From positions 62,001-126,000 of the forward strand of contig JBAIAA010001152.1 in NCBI GenBank assembly GCA_037893245.1: 64,000 bases of DNA. The letters run 5' to 3'. Source of the stretch: Crossaster papposus. Taxonomy: Eukaryota; Echinodermata; Asteroidea; Velatida; Solasteridae. The notes below the pieces were generated by a model. The model saw nothing but the letters and a program-made list of their open reading frames with translations. It was not told the origin of the DNA and ran no database searches. The translations under genes and the position numbers were made by a program. Shown here one piece after another: positions 1 to 11,849 of the stretch. Every line of letters begins with the position of its first letter. Position 1 is the first letter of the stretch.

Positions 1-60
1 CCCCCCCCAGATCCACCAATTCTTGACAATTCAAGCAATTATCAACGGTGTATCCTACCT
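1..60. repeat. Right end of a TTAA-type MITE (AGGTAGGATACACC family)
   Basis: The window opens inside a repeat whose right end reads GGTGTATCCTACCT. The same terminus closes the complete copies at 17268-17410 and 54005-54369. The left part lies outside the window. Confidence 0.6.
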
Positions 61-242
61 TGTTAACAATGCAATAACTTACTGTCGTTGAGGTTGATCA
101 GATGAAAACAGAATGCTGTAATGTGTTTTTTTGTCTTCCATAACACAAAGTTGAAAGTGAAATTAGCCCTTTGACAGAATTAGGATATTTAGGCATCAAC
201 ATCAGTAACACATTGGTTTGTTTTCTCGTTTGTTGCCAACAG

Positions 243-2151
243 AGTGTTCGAGTCCGCAGCCTCTCGGCATGGAGGACAGGACAATCCAAGATGATCGCAT
301 CACAGCGTCCGGTAGTCACAGTAATTGGCCTCCACACCGGGCACGCCTCAACCGGAGTCCCTACGCATGGATACCCTCGAGGTTGGCATTAAAGTGAAAC
401 ACCACGCCTGATACGTATCTTTATTACAATGCCACAAAACGCGCCCAAATGGTTTAATAATCATCAAAACGCCGACTCGGATTTGTTTTCGTATTTTTTT
501 CTTTGTCTGTTTTGTTTTTATTCTAAACAAAATCTAGCCCAATTCCGATGCGCCGCTCAATTATTGCACACTATTTTACAGTTTCAATAATTGTGTTTTA
601 GTTTCAAATCCATTTAAGCAATCGATTAAATCGCGTTGTTGTGTTATAATGTCATCAGTCTCGCATTACACATATAAACATTCGAATATGATATGTAATT
701 AAGATAAGTACATGTAGTTTGCAGTACTATCATCATGATCATGTGGCATTTCGTTTTTGTGAGTTGTGTGGTTCTGAAATGAACTGGCGGGAACTCGACA
801 TTTTGGATAGTATGCTCTGCCCGTCGTCAGGAAACTAAGGGATTCCAACGGTGAAGTGGGGTTATATTGAGCCTGGAAAGTTTAGGAAGGATGCAACTGA
901 GGGGTACTCATGCAGGACGCTTGATGATCACTGAGGCGTGTCAGTGTGAAGGAACGGACCGAGATGGAAAGTTGCCAAGGGTATAAGAAATCCATAGGCT
1001 TGAGAACTACGTGTCCTAGAGTACACGGGACCCATCGGACTGGGAGGTGATGATGGGTAGGGCACCAAATGTTGCTTAACCGTTATAATCACTCAGTCTC
1101 CTGACTAAGGGCAGGGCATTCTGTCCGAAACGTTGAGATCCCTCCGTTTCTTGTTAGAACCATACAGCTCACTAAAGAGAATTACCACATGGTGCTACCG
1201 CAAATTACTTATCTTATTGCTTTTTTGCCATGTATACCTTCAAATTTCAAACAAATAAATGATGTACCAGCTGATGATATAACGACACAAAATGACGATT
1301 TAATAGGCCATATTTTTGTTTCCTCAAGCCTATCAAATGTAATGGTTCCTATTCATCCTCCCTTCACATTATACATAGGAGCACTGGTTCCTGGATAGAG
1401 GTGGACCTCGTTGAGAGTACAGTGCTGACAGGAGTAATCACACAGGGATTCGGAAAAGGGTATGTGAAGCGGTACAAGGTGGCGTATCAGAAGCAGCCAT
1501 CATCCACCTATGAACACGTGACAGATGAAAACGGAAACATCAAGGTAAGGGTCAAGCCTAACTTGACAGGCTTTGCAGGTATTTACAGGACATCAACATT
1601 CAGACATGATTTGAGCTGAACTTCGCTTTTGTTGAAATTCAAATGAGTTTTCATTACAACGAGGAAAACGTGCTAAATTAGAAACAGAGGGGTCCACTAA
1701 ATCGGTGTCCTGAAAATTTTCACATTCTGGGCAGACAGACTTACGAAGCTGTATGGGGACATGGTGAAAAATAATTAATATCTCTCACTTTTTCTATTTT
1801 GTACGTACAAGTTATATGTCGTACGTATACGAGTTAGCTGAATGGAATCTCACCATGTCCCTAATACAGCTTCGCACAGACTATAGATAATTATAGTGCA
1901 TGTGCTGCGGCGCTGCGTTTCTGGGAACAAATTGTAAGTGTTAAAAATGTCCTCTTCGACGAATGGTTATTGATACCGCTGAATGTAATCGTTTTGGTTT
2001 CAGGTGTTCGTCGGCAACACTGATGGCAACACCCCGGTCACCAACATGTTCAATGGGAGTGTGGTGGCCAAGAAGGTGCGCATTAAGCCTACTACTATGG
2101 ATGGGATTTATTGCTTTTCGGTTTGAGTTGCTTGGATGCCGCCTTGACTAA
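243..2151 (+). CDS. C-terminal F5/8 type C (discoidin) domain, three exons, partial gene
   Basis: Three exons encode one F5/8C domain, a beta-sandwich used by secreted or membrane proteins to bind lipids or glycans. Exon 243-381 follows an AG and gives CSSPQPLGMEDR, ITASGSHSNW and RSPYAWIPS, the usual N-terminal half (C..PLGM, ITAS, AW.P). It ends at a weak GT donor in phase 2. Exon 1379-1544 completes the Arg codon and gives TGSWIEVDL, GVITQG and VKRYKVAY, ending AAG|GTAAGG. Exon 2004-2151, after TTTCAG, gives VFVGNTDGN, MFNGSVVAKKVRIKP and GIYC. In the straight frame it stops at 2124-2126. One frame over, the conserved ending FRFELLGC runs to a stop at 2149-2151, so one extra T in the TTTT near 2114-2118 separates the two. 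This is either an assembly homopolymer error or a pseudogene. Upstream exons lie before the window, so the full protein is unknown. Confidence 0.85.
382..1378. other. Intron of the F5/8C gene
   Basis: Runs from the GTTGGC donor to the acceptor CATAG. I see no other coding sequence or clear repeat in it. Confidence 0.6.
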
Positions 2152-2183
2152 TTCTGTTGAAGCATTTAAAATAGCCTAGAAAA

Positions 2184-2315
2184 ACTATAGATAAATACAG
2201 TGCTCACCCGTATTATTGGCTGTGACCGAGTTTTCGGACTTGGCGTCCTTCTTTAGGTGTTGACAGTAATACAAACGCGCCAATAATAAGGGTGAGCACT
2301 TTATTTATCTAAAGT
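2184..2315. repeat. Short hairpin MITE
   Basis: Arms of about 37 bp (2184-2220 and 2279-2315) are near-perfect reverse complements around the word GTGCTCACCC, with a loop of about 58 bp. It lies just past the F5/8C stop. Confidence 0.75.
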
Positions 2316-2498
2316 CTTCACAATATGTTGTCTTAGTGCTACGCAGCACCCTATTACAAAACTATAGTTTAGCCCAGTGGACATGACCCGAAAGTGAATG
2401 AAAGTAATGCAATGTTTATTCCTTTCTGGGTTAAACCGACACTTTTCCCTTGTCATTGTGACACGTTTCCCGCTAAAACGACCTAAGCAAAAGACTCG

Positions 2499-4394
2499 GG
2501 GGCCGTATTCACAAAACGACTTAACAAAAAAAAAGCACCCTACTTAAATACCCGACTTAGATAAATCTGAATGACTTGGCGGTATTCACACAAATTGTGG
2601 CTAAGTACCCCACTTATTTTCGAGTCTTAAATCTAAGTGTGGTCTGACTAGTCTTAACTCGTTTAAGCGGAGAGCTTAGGTGTCATGGCGGCTTTTTCTG
2701 TCCTTCAGTTGGTACATTGTTGGCACCAAATTTGATATTCTAGGGGCTATGGGAAATCTCGTCAGTATCGAATTATTGTAAAAGGAAGCCAAGTTGAAGT
2801 TAATGTGTGACAGCTCTAGAATTGTAGTTCGTTTTCATTCTAACGATTGTTTTCGATCGATTTGTAAAATTGTAGGCGGGCGGAATTATTGCGATTGATG
2901 ACATGTTACGTTAAAGATGGACTACAACGGAATAATGATAAAGGCTTTGTTGCCTTTTTTTGTTCGAGAAATGTATAATGATTACTAATATATCATTAGT
3001 ATTCAATAAAACTTGTTCCTTCATGCAAAAAACACCAACATTGATCGGCGTTCTACGACCCAGAAAAACTCAGTTTCAGCAAAAGCCCTTAACTCATGAA
3101 TAATTCATACTTTGTGTGTGACGTACTACCCATGACGATTTACTCGGGTCGATCGTGTGCGTGCATTTTTACCGTACAATGCAATGCGGAATAACAGCGG
3201 ACAAGCTAGGCTATATTTTGGTACAACTATTTTCGACCGAAAAACAGCGAAAAAATGTCCGATAGCAGCGAGTATTGGGAAGACCACAGTAGAGATGAGG
3301 AAGAGGCATTTCGTGGAGGTACTTCTGAGGACAGTGATGGCAGCTCTAGCGATGAGGGGAGCTCACCAGACGAGAGAGAAGGCGATGACTCTGCGGCCAC
3401 GGCAGACCCGGCGGTTGCCGATGACTCGGCCGACGTAGAAGCAGTAGGCCTGGTAGTACGAATTCTCTCGATGTTTGGCGCTTTCAATGTGGGGATCGAT
3501 CCAGGCTTCAAACGAAACTTTGTTGTCAATCCCAGTGAATTTTTCAAAGCACTTGAAGGTTCAACACAGTCCTCTGAAAAATGTGCTGAACAAATCAAAG
3601 GCCTACTTCTTGCCGAGAAGGTCAGACATGTCAGAAGGTGAAATCCTTTCGTGTAATATTTACGAACTTCACCCATTCCTTTGATAACGCAGGATCCCGC
3701 GGAAATTGCACAAAATGAATCTCTGGATTCTTCGAACAATTTCTCGTGCATCCACCAACAACACATGAAGTTGGCATTATTGTAGCTGATAGTGATACAC
3801 TATAAAAAAAAGATTCGTAAAAACTTCATGCCTCTGCATGAAAACGCATACATAATACACACGGAATAACATGGCGTTTTTTGTTTACTCTCGGTTGCTC
3901 ATGGGTAGTACGTCATCACTTTTCGCTGGTTTACAAGTCCGCTGGTACTATATCGTGGATTTCATTGTGGTTTTCAGTGGATCTTTGCCGGGAACCAGTA
4001 CAGGGCGGGAAATTTCAAAATCGAAGAATCGAGGTCTAATTTTTTCGGTCAAATTGCAACAAAATTATTTAGAGAAAAACATGACCGTAACAATAAAGTG
4101 TTACCTGAACACAACAAAAACAAGGTCCGATAATAAATTTAATGTGTGAGTTTTCGTTGTAGTCCATCTTTAACGTTAACCAATGACATGCATTACACGT
4201 GACTGCCGATTATAAATCGTACCTTCCAGCATGTAGACTAGTTATACCACACTAGATTTAAGACTCGAAAATAAGTGGGGTACTTAGCAAAATGTTTTGT
4301 GAACACCGCTAAGCCATTCAGATTTGTCTAAGTCGGGTATTTAAGTGGGGTGCTTATTTTTGTTGGACTTAAGTCGTTTTGTGAATACGGCCCC
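2499..4394. mobile_element. 1.9-kb foldback DNA element
   Basis: Ends are GGGGCCGTATTCAC and GTGAATACGGCCCC. Inverted similarity is strong over the outer 160 bp and continues in patches inward: near 2900-2940 against 4130-4190, and GACGTACTACCCATGA near 3120 against its complement near 3900. The unpaired centre is about 3200-3790 and holds an acidic ORF. I could not find a convincing target-site duplication. No transposase is recognisable, so it is non-autonomous or of an unknown type. Confidence 0.7.
3255..3641 (+). CDS. Acidic 128-residue ORF in the centre of the foldback element
   Basis: The ORF begins MSDSSEYWEDHSRDEEEAF and its first 70 residues are dominated by Ser, Asp and Glu. The second half (VVRILSMFGAFNVG, NPSEFFKALEGS) is less biased and could be the start of a folded domain. 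It fills the unpaired centre of the 2.5-4.4 kb element. It may be the first exon of an element-encoded protein, since AAG|GTCAGA near 3620 could act as a donor. I do not recognise the family. Confidence 0.35.
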   Translation: MSDSSEYWEDHSRDEEEAFRGGTSEDSDGSSSDEGSSPDEREGDDSAATADPAVADDSADVEAVGLVVRILSMFGAFNVGIDPGFKRNFVVNPSEFFKALEGSTQSSEKCAEQIKGLLLAEKVRHVRR

Positions 4395-5550
4395 ATAGTT
4401 TGGCTACTACGTTGATTGATTTGATTAATCTCATCAAAGATTAACCCTAATGAAGTTTGATTCGTAGTTCCGAATCCACACTTTACTAAAGATTTGTGGA
4501 TACGATCGAATTCACACTTTTTGTCCAAAGCGTCAATTTGTCTATGCGAATCCACACTTTTAACAGTAGAGTGGCGTCATAGCAATGGTTTATATAAACA
4601 TAATTGGTCATTGACGTGTTGCCCAAGCGCAATGGTATATGTAGTTTCTCCGTATTTTCAATAATAGATCTTGTGTATATCAACAAATCACAACCTGTAA
4701 ATTGTACGAAAACAGGCGTCGGACTTAAGATACGGCCCGATGTCTTAAACAAACGCGTACATGAATTACCACGCGTACATGTGGCAGGTTATTTTTTCAG
4801 AGATCGTTTATTTCACTTTTCTTAATGGATTAAACACTTAAGAAAATGATTTAGGCGACCACTGTGTTAGAAAATAACAATATGAGGCAAAAACCTTCTT
4901 TGCACTGACTCGACTAAAGATCTCAAAAAGAAAAAGGTATTCTTCAACTACGTTTTTCACGTGAATCAAGTATGGCTATATGTGTACACGGTTTGGGAAA
5001 GAAATGAACGGTCGGTCGTCACAGTTTGAATGGTTTTCAGTCCATAACAACAAAAAACGGTTACCAGTTAACACTGTATCAGGCATACTCGTATAATGCC
5101 CCTCATTGGTACTAAGATCATAATTATAATAATACAATGTACGTAGATGTCGTGTATCTCTATTCCACTTGAATTAAATTAATGTGTATTCATAAATACC
5201 TGGGACAGTTTATGCATTCCTATTGGTCGAGAGCCCGTCACGTGGCCGGTATGTCGCATTATACCCGTCCCAGGGCTCACTTTATTTCCAACCGTATACC
5301 TCGTCTCCAATAGTAAGAGCGGGTAGTGTTGGGCGCGTACAGCTCGACACCCTGGGAACGAGGTTTCCAATGGCAGTAATAGTCTGGTTCATAGTAAATA
5401 CGCTTTATTGCATGTATTGTGAAGAGCGACAGAGGCGGAAACATGTCATTTGACACACACAGAATGGCGAAACACCGAAAGTTACTTGCGACAATTTTCC
5501 GGGATTTTCGGGGCTTTTTGGGCTGAATTTTAAACAAAAGGTAATTATGA
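4395..5550. other. No gene seen
   Basis: AT-rich sequence with only short random reading frames. No repeat structure that I can support. Confidence 0.5.
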
Positions 5551-5718
5551 ATGGGATAAATGTGTGTTCGGTCGGTATTAATCACTCTGTTTAATACCGC
5601 TTGCAGTCTGGGTGCTAATAATTACCCTCGCCTTCGGCTCGGGTAATTATCAGCACCCAGACTCCAAGCGGTATTAAACAGAGTGATTAAAACCTCTCGA
5701 ACACACGTTTATTCCCTT
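5551..5718. repeat. Near-perfect palindrome with CCTCGCCTTCGGCTCG loop
   Basis: Arms 5578-5627 and 5641-5690 pair almost completely (TTAATCACTCTGTTTAATAC against its complement), around a centre that contains CGCCTTCGGC. Weaker pairing (ATAAATGTGTGTTCG) extends the stem to about 5551-5718. It is a candidate hairpin MITE. Confidence 0.75.
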
Positions 5719-6295
5719 ATTATAGTACGTCTGAATTATGAAGTCCATTTATGTTCAGGTTAATTATAGTTTATTTATTACTATTGTATTTGTTCAATAT
5801 TTGTGTGTGAAAACATGGAAATCAATAAATCAATAAAACAGTTGTGATCACACACGACAAAAAATATTAAGCAGCGTTAACTACATGTATAGCTTAAAGG
5901 GATTATATATACACCATTTACTGTAATGCTCGGAAATGGGTGGGTTGCCTAGGAAATTCATGTTTTATAGTAAATATTTTGACCGCTGACCTGTTTAAAG
6001 TTTTGTGTTCAAAAAAAAAGGGAAAGGTGCTGTTCGGGTAGTCTGGTATATTGACTTACGTCCAACAAATTCAATAAAAGGGAGTGTTTGAAAATAGTCA
6101 GAATTTTCCAACGATTGCCGGCCGCCAATCGTTAGAAATTGATACAAAATTCCACTTTTCCTAAAATAAAGCCCAGTACATTAGGTGGAGTGATTTCACA
6201 GGATGCTTGAGACTGTTATTCACTTACAGTCAAGTAAGGTAATATTTTAGTAGTTTGTAATGTTTGCAAATGTCTGTGTCTGCGAACGTATTTCT

Positions 6296-8138
6296 TTAGC
6301 AGCCGCAACTCCAATGGGTCATCCGGGTGTAGTTTGACCTCGACCTCGCCTCCAGCGGTGACTTTAGAGCATTCGCCGACAGGCGTTTGCTGAGCAGCAG
6401 TCTGAAGTCTTCCATGATCTTTTTCTTCAGATCCTGATCGGTTTGGAAGCTCGGATCGAGCACGTTCATGCCTTCAAGAGTGCCTCGGTCAGGCGTGCTG
6501 CTGTGCTCAACTGTTTGCAGACCCGGGTGCCTCTCTGAACTGGTTGGGAAGAACGGTTTGCTGCTGGTATCCCACAATATTGGGTACTCGGAATATCTTG
6601 TGCTGTTTAGAGCAGAGGCGCTTTGCATACTGGGCAATCGACTCTTCGGGCGCAATTTCAAGACTTCCTTCTCTGAACTGTCTGCACTTATCTATCGGCT
6701 TTCCCCTGCAGTCCCCTGGTTGTCTTTCAGCTTGGCTTCTTCCGCTACCACGAATGTGCCTGTATTCCTACCATGTAAAATGTCATTCAGTTTTCTTGAT
6801 TTATTTATTTGCGTCGTGTCCTCTTTTACATAGTCTTTTGCGCGGACCCCGATTTCTTGTTCAAGGTCCTCGTTTTATTTTTTAGGCTCTGATTTTCTTT
6901 TACAATGTCCTCGTTTCTTGTTTAATGTCCTCGTTTCCGTTTCCCAGTTCTCGGTTTCCTGTTCAATGTTCTCGTTTCCGTTTTCCCAGTCCCCAGTTGC
7001 ACTTAAACGTTCCTCGTCTGCCTTTACACGGTCCTCGTTTGCCGTCACACGGTCCTCATTTTGTTCGTTCACTGTCCACGCTGCTTTCCCCCGCTGTGGT
7101 GTGTTCGACTATGGGAATAATTTTTGGTTCCAGTGTCGCTTCTGTGGATGCGTCATTATCGATGTATTCGGTTACGCTGTCTGAGCTGCCGGTGTCCCAC
7201 GATGTTGGATACTCGGAATATCTTGTCTGGGTTGTCTCGGATTCATTTTCTTTTACGGTGTCCTTGTTTCCTTTATCAATGTTCTCGTTTCCTATTTTAA
7301 TGTCCTCGTTTTCTTGTTCAATGTCCTCGTTTCCGTTTTTACAGTCATCGATTTCTTGTTCAAGGTCCTCGTTTTCTTTTTTAGGTTCTGATTTTCTTTT
7401 ACGGTGTTCTTGTTTTCTTTTTCAATGTCCTCGTGTTCTTGTTCGATGCCCTCGTTTCTGTTTTCCCACTCCTCGTTTTCTTGTTCAATGTCCTCGTTTC
7501 CGTTTTCCAGTCCTCGGTTTCCTGTTCAATGTTCTCGTTTCCGTTTTCCCAGTCCTCAGTTGCACTTAAACGTTCCTCGTCTGCCTTTACACGGTCCTCG
7601 TTTGCCGTCACACGGTCCTCATTTTCTCGTTCACTGTCCACACTGCTTGCCCCCGCTGTCGTGTGTTCGACTATGGGAATTATATTTGGTTCCAGTGTCG
7701 CTTCTGTCGATGCGTCATTATCGATGTATTCGGTTACGCTGTTTGAGCTGCCGGTGTCCCACGATGTTGGGTACTCGGAATATCTTGTCTGGGTTGTCTC
7801 GGATTTATTTTCTTTTACGGTGTCCTTGTTTCCCTTATCAATGTCCCCGTTTCCTATTTCAATGTCCCGGTTTCTTGTTCAATGTCCTCGTTTCCGTTTT
7901 CCCAGTCCTCGGTTGCACTTAAACGTTCCTCGTCTGCCTTTACATGGTCCTCGTTTGCCTTTACATGATCCTTATTTTCTTGTTCAATGTCCTCACTGCT
8001 TGCCCCCGCTGTGGTGTGTTCGACTGTTGGAGTTGTATTCTGTTTCAGTGTCGCAATGCTGCAACCAGACCGAATCACAGCTATTGCCCAAGATCGCAGT
8101 AAATGGAAGAAGCTTATAGTCGCCTGCTCCGCAGCCAA
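6296..8138 (-). CDS. Repetitive Glu-rich, probably coiled-coil protein with about three higher-order repeats; broken or intron-split
   Basis: On the minus strand the frames share repeated phrases: EDRVKADEERLSATEDWENG, NENIEQET and RYSEYP.SWDT. The phrase RYSEYP recurs near 7785, 7215 and 6590, giving roughly 570-630 bp units. Inside each are shorter repeats of the DNA word TCCTCGTTTCCGTTTTCC. The highest-coordinate piece starts MAAEQATISFFHLL at 8138. The lowest ends near 6296 after DLKKKIMEDFRLLLSKRL, a non-repetitive C-terminal segment. Composition (Glu, Asn, Thr, Lys) suggests an extended helix. The frames are not continuous, so either introns or indels intervene. I do not recognise the protein. 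It could be host or element-derived. Confidence 0.5.
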
Positions 8139-8749
8139 ATGATGATGATGATGACATTAATAATAGCAATAACCTTACCTTTCTCGTGTATATATTAAGC
8201 TCCGTATACATGACGTATACATAACGTAACGGCGATAAGACGAAACAAACACGTACCATACAAACAAACTATCCCACTAAACAAAAATGAATCGTAAACA
8301 TAATTGCAAATAATTTAAACTTTGCTATCTTTATTGTTTCTTGTGTGTGTTGAAATAAAATACTTGTTTGTGTCTATAGGCGCGTGTTGTTGTGTTTGCT
8401 GTCGTTGGAAAGACTAATGAAAGAACTCAAAATTTGCCGCCGTTATTTAATTTCGTTTTAATTAAGTACCATCAACATCGGCGGAAACATAACAAAAATT
8501 CGCGATGGGCTTTATTGTTCAATTTCAAAATTTGCATTTTTGTTCATTTCAAGACGGTGTTTTGTTTGAACTACTCAATTAGCTGTAGCCTTGAGTGCGA
8601 GGTTGTGCTGTATCTGCAACGCATTTACATGAGAGCAGTGTGGGCTGCATTGCCATAACCCTTTCAGTACCAATGCATATGTTGTCACTATGCTTAGGTT
8701 ACCACAGTAATTACATGATATGACCAGTTAGTGACCAAGTACTTTTTGC
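8139..8749. other. No gene seen
   Basis: AT-rich spacer between the repetitive coding region and the inverted arm that follows. Nothing supportable. Confidence 0.5.
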
Positions 8750-9362
8750 CAAGTTTTAGTGTATAGCGCCCTCTCATAGTCCAGCGGATAAGTGCAAAAA
8801 TGTGAAAGTTTTGTGCACTTTGTGGTAAAAGCATGAAACTTGGCACACGTGTACTTTGTACCAAAACATGAAATATTTGATATAGTGCCATCTATCAATT
8901 GACCTGTGGTGGCCTTGGCGGCCATTTTCCAAAATGGCCGCCATTTCTGATATAAAACTATATAACTCGGAAAGTAAGAGGCCTAGAATCTTCATTCCAG
9001 TGGCTATGTATAATGTTTTCCGTGTCCAACAGTTCAAAAAATGCATTATTGAGTGTGTCAGACGATTGGGTCCGCCATTTTCAAAATGGCGTCCTCATTT
9101 TCCAAAATGGCCGCCATTTCTGATACAAAACTACATAACTCGGAAAGTAAGAGGCCTATAATCTTCATTCCAGTGGCTATGTATATGTTTTCCGTGTCCA
9201 ACAGTTCAAAAAATGCCTTATTGAGTGTGTCAGACGATTGGGTCCACCATTTTCAAAATGGCATCCTTATTCTTCAAAATGGCGTCCTTATTCTTCAAAA
9301 TGGCAGTCCTGCAGCCCAAAATACTGTATTAAAGAACTCAACGGCATTCATGGTGAAACAAA
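8750..9362. repeat. Left arm of an inverted-repeat pair rich in ATTTTCAAAATGGCG
   Basis: This arm is the reverse complement of about 11850-12420. It contains two to three tandem units of about 185 bp sharing CGGAAAGTAAGAGGCCT, ATTCCAGTGGCTATGTA and palindromic CCATTTTCAAAATGG or CCATTTTCCAAAATGG words. The two arms enclose 2.5 kb that includes a Penelope-like RT. Confidence 0.75.
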
Positions 9363-9854
9363 TTAGGTTATAAGGGTCAGTCACTTTCACATAGGTACTG
9401 TACTAACAATACCCCCGGACCACAGTATCTGTCATTTTTAAAGATGGCGTCATATCCCCTATGGTGCCCCTTCAAAAATGTAAAAACTATATAGCTGTAG
9501 CCTACACATATTGCAAGTTTGTGTTAAAAGAAATAATGGGATTATGCTAGATCTTAAAAAAAACAAATCGTGTTTATAGGGAAGCAGCGTAATCATACAT
9601 GTTACTTACGTTTTTTTTAATTGTTAGAACGATTCTCGGTCACCTGGGAAGGACATTAACGTGAAGGACGTGTAATAGTGGGTTTTGTGGGGTTTTTTTT
9701 CTTTTTCTGTGAGACTATTAGGTTTTTTAATTCTAATGGAGTGCTTTTGCAAGAAGGTATAGCACAAAGAAACCGGTTTATGCAGGCATACTTCAAGGAA
9801 TGATCAGTTTATTAATTTTTTTATTTTTTAAAATCAATTCTAGAGTTAGCTGCA

Positions 9855-10548
9855 GTGAATCAGAACTCCTTCTATGTGGGAAGGGGAGGGTGTTTATGGG
9901 AGTTGTCACAAGTCAGAACTTTTTCTCATCGTTTTCGTTATTTTTTGTGGAGATGCTGAAGCAGTTCTGCTGCGTGAAGTATCATTGGATTGTAGATGTG
10001 TGTGGCTGGTCTGCAGAGATAAATCTGTATAATTTATGATGTGCTGGTATGCCAGCAATGTGGTCACGGTTGCGTAACTATCCCGCCCAGAGCGTAATTC
10101 TTAATTTAAGGGTTTTTTTGCTAGTGATATACGCTTCATGGGAGGTCAGTTCAGGCCACATTTTTTCCCTGCGAGATTGCAGTCTGTAGGAAGGGGGGGG
10201 GGGGGGGTTGTTTCTTGTACAAGTTTCAAAAGAACCCCTCCGTGCTTTTCGTAATTTTTTTGAGACGCGGAAAAGGTTCTGCTGACAAGTATCATATGAA
10301 TTGTATTTGTGACTGGTCTGCAGAGATAGATCTGTAATTGTACGTTAACTAGTGGGTATGCTAGAAAGTGGTTGTTTGACTGGTCTCTCCAGAGCGTAGT
10401 TCTAAACTCTTTTTTTTTCTTTTTTGTGTAAGACACGCATCTGGGGGTCAGTTCTAGCCACATTATCTCTGCTAGATGACAGTCCGTGGTTGGAGTTCGT
10501 GGACGGGCAAATACATCAAACGTCTGCAGGCCAAGGACAAAGGGGGGG
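9855..10548. repeat. Two diverged tandem units of about 345 bp
   Basis: Units at about 9855-10198 and 10199-10548 share in the same order CTGGTCTGCAGAGATA, CCAGAGCGTA.TTCT, GGTCAGTTC.(A)GCCACATT and end in a poly-G run (about 10193-10207 and 10543-10560). They lie just 3' of the minus-strand Penelope RT and may be its untranslated tail. Confidence 0.6.
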
Positions 10549-10706
10549 GGGGGGGGGGGGGTTGACTTATTTATTTTGTTTTAGTCTTGAGATCCATTTC
10601 TTTGATCATTGTTTTGTTCTTTCAATAGTTCCAATAGAATTTGCAGATTCTCCTCATCAAGATTTTGTTCCTCTTGGTTGGATTGTGGAAATGCTTTAGT
10701 CCTAGA

Positions 10707-11564
10707 TCAAACAAGTTCATCTTTTATGTTTTTGTGCCGTTTGTATGCCAGGATGGGTTGGGTATCAAATATCCTATTCAGATATTCGTTTTCGCTAATC
10801 AAGGGCCAGTGTTTGAGGATAGCCCGTTTGAGGGCTGGGTGCGCGATATGTGGGTAGTATGGTAGGACGAACACCAGTGGGATATTGTTTTTGTTTTTTT
10901 CACGCTTAGGGTCCGCGGGAGTCTTGCCCCTTTGAGAAAGGAGGGCTAGGTCTTCGTTTGTGTATCCGCGCTTTTGAAGTTTGTCTTTGAAGAATTCAAC
11001 CCTCTCCTCAAAGTCTTTTGAATGGGTACATATACGTTTGTATCTGGTCACTTCGCCCTTGATTAATCCGCCAAATACCGACTTGGGGTGTGCTGAATCT
11101 CGAGCTAGGTACTGACATGTATCAGTTTTTTTGGTAGCGACTCGAGTATCCAATATCTCTTTATGTATGAATCGTTCGCCTTTGTAGATAATAAGGTCGA
11201 GAAAAGTGACTTGGCGGTGCGAGATCTCAGACGTGAACTTCAGCGTAGGATGCATTTTATTAAGTGATTGCATTAGGTCAGCAGCCTGCTTTTCATTTCC
11301 GTTAATGATTATAAGAACATCGTCTCTATATCTCATGTAGCTCACAATTGAGGGATTGTGAGGGAGGATTTTGTCTTGTTCGTATTTGAATAGGGTTATG
11401 TCACAAATCTCCGGACTACATTCGCTGCCCATGGCCACGCCAATTTTTTGTCTAAAAAACTTGCCATTGAATTTAAACGTGTTTCGACGCATAATGAGTT
11501 CAAGGAGACTTCGCGCGTGGTCTGTCGTGGGCTTGGGTATTGCGTATAGTCCGTCCTGAGGCAA
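10707..11564 (-). CDS. Penelope-like element reverse transcriptase fragment
   Basis: A 285-codon frame encodes the C-terminal two thirds of a Penelope-type RT. It shows KIGVAMGSECSPEICDI (the GxxMGS.lSP block), the catalytic MRYRDDVLII, LKFTSEIS....FLDL, then HPKSVFGGLIKGEVTRYKRI and YKRHKNIKDELV. The last phrase is where the thumb region of these enzymes ends. In many family members a GIY-YIG endonuclease follows; none is seen downstream, where the two 345-bp units and poly-G runs begin. The N-terminal RT blocks are also absent. It lies between the inverted arms at 8.75-9.36 and 11.85-12.42 kb. Confidence 0.85.
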   Translation of the reverse strand: MPQDGLYAIPKPTTDHARSLLELIMRRNTFKFNGKFFRQKIGVAMGSECSPEICDITLFKYEQDKILPHNPSIVSYMRYRDDVLIIINGNEKQAADLMQSLNKMHPTLKFTSEISHRQVTFLDLIIYKGERFIHKEILDTRVATKKTDTCQYLARDSAHPKSVFGGLIKGEVTRYKRICTHSKDFEERVEFFKDKLQKRGYTNEDLALLSQRGKTPADPKREKNKNNIPLVFVLPYYPHIAHPALKRAILKHWPLISENEYLNRIFDTQPILAYKRHKNIKDELV

Positions 11565-11849
11565 GCAAAGTGTGCAGAGAACTTTTGCGCTGTGGCTGCA
11601 CCTAGGGATGTCGAGCTAATTGCAAGTGCATGAAAGCTGCACTGACATGCACAGCCCTATGTAAATGTGGAGGCTCTTTTTCTTGCTAGTGTGACGGATT
11701 TCCAAGTTTGTTCTTTGGGTGTTTTTTTTTTTTTTTGGGGGGGGCTTTTTTGTTTGCTCAATTAAAACAGGTGAGCAATATTGTGATATCCACTATGTGC
11801 AGAGTAGCCAATTAGTCTTTATTCAAGCCTTTGATCCTAAAAATCACCA

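Noticed and set aside
7399-8119. Long plus-strand Ser/Phe/Arg ORFs over the repetitive region
   Set aside because: Complement of the Glu-rich minus-strand repeats; the low-complexity SFRFPS composition is a shadow.
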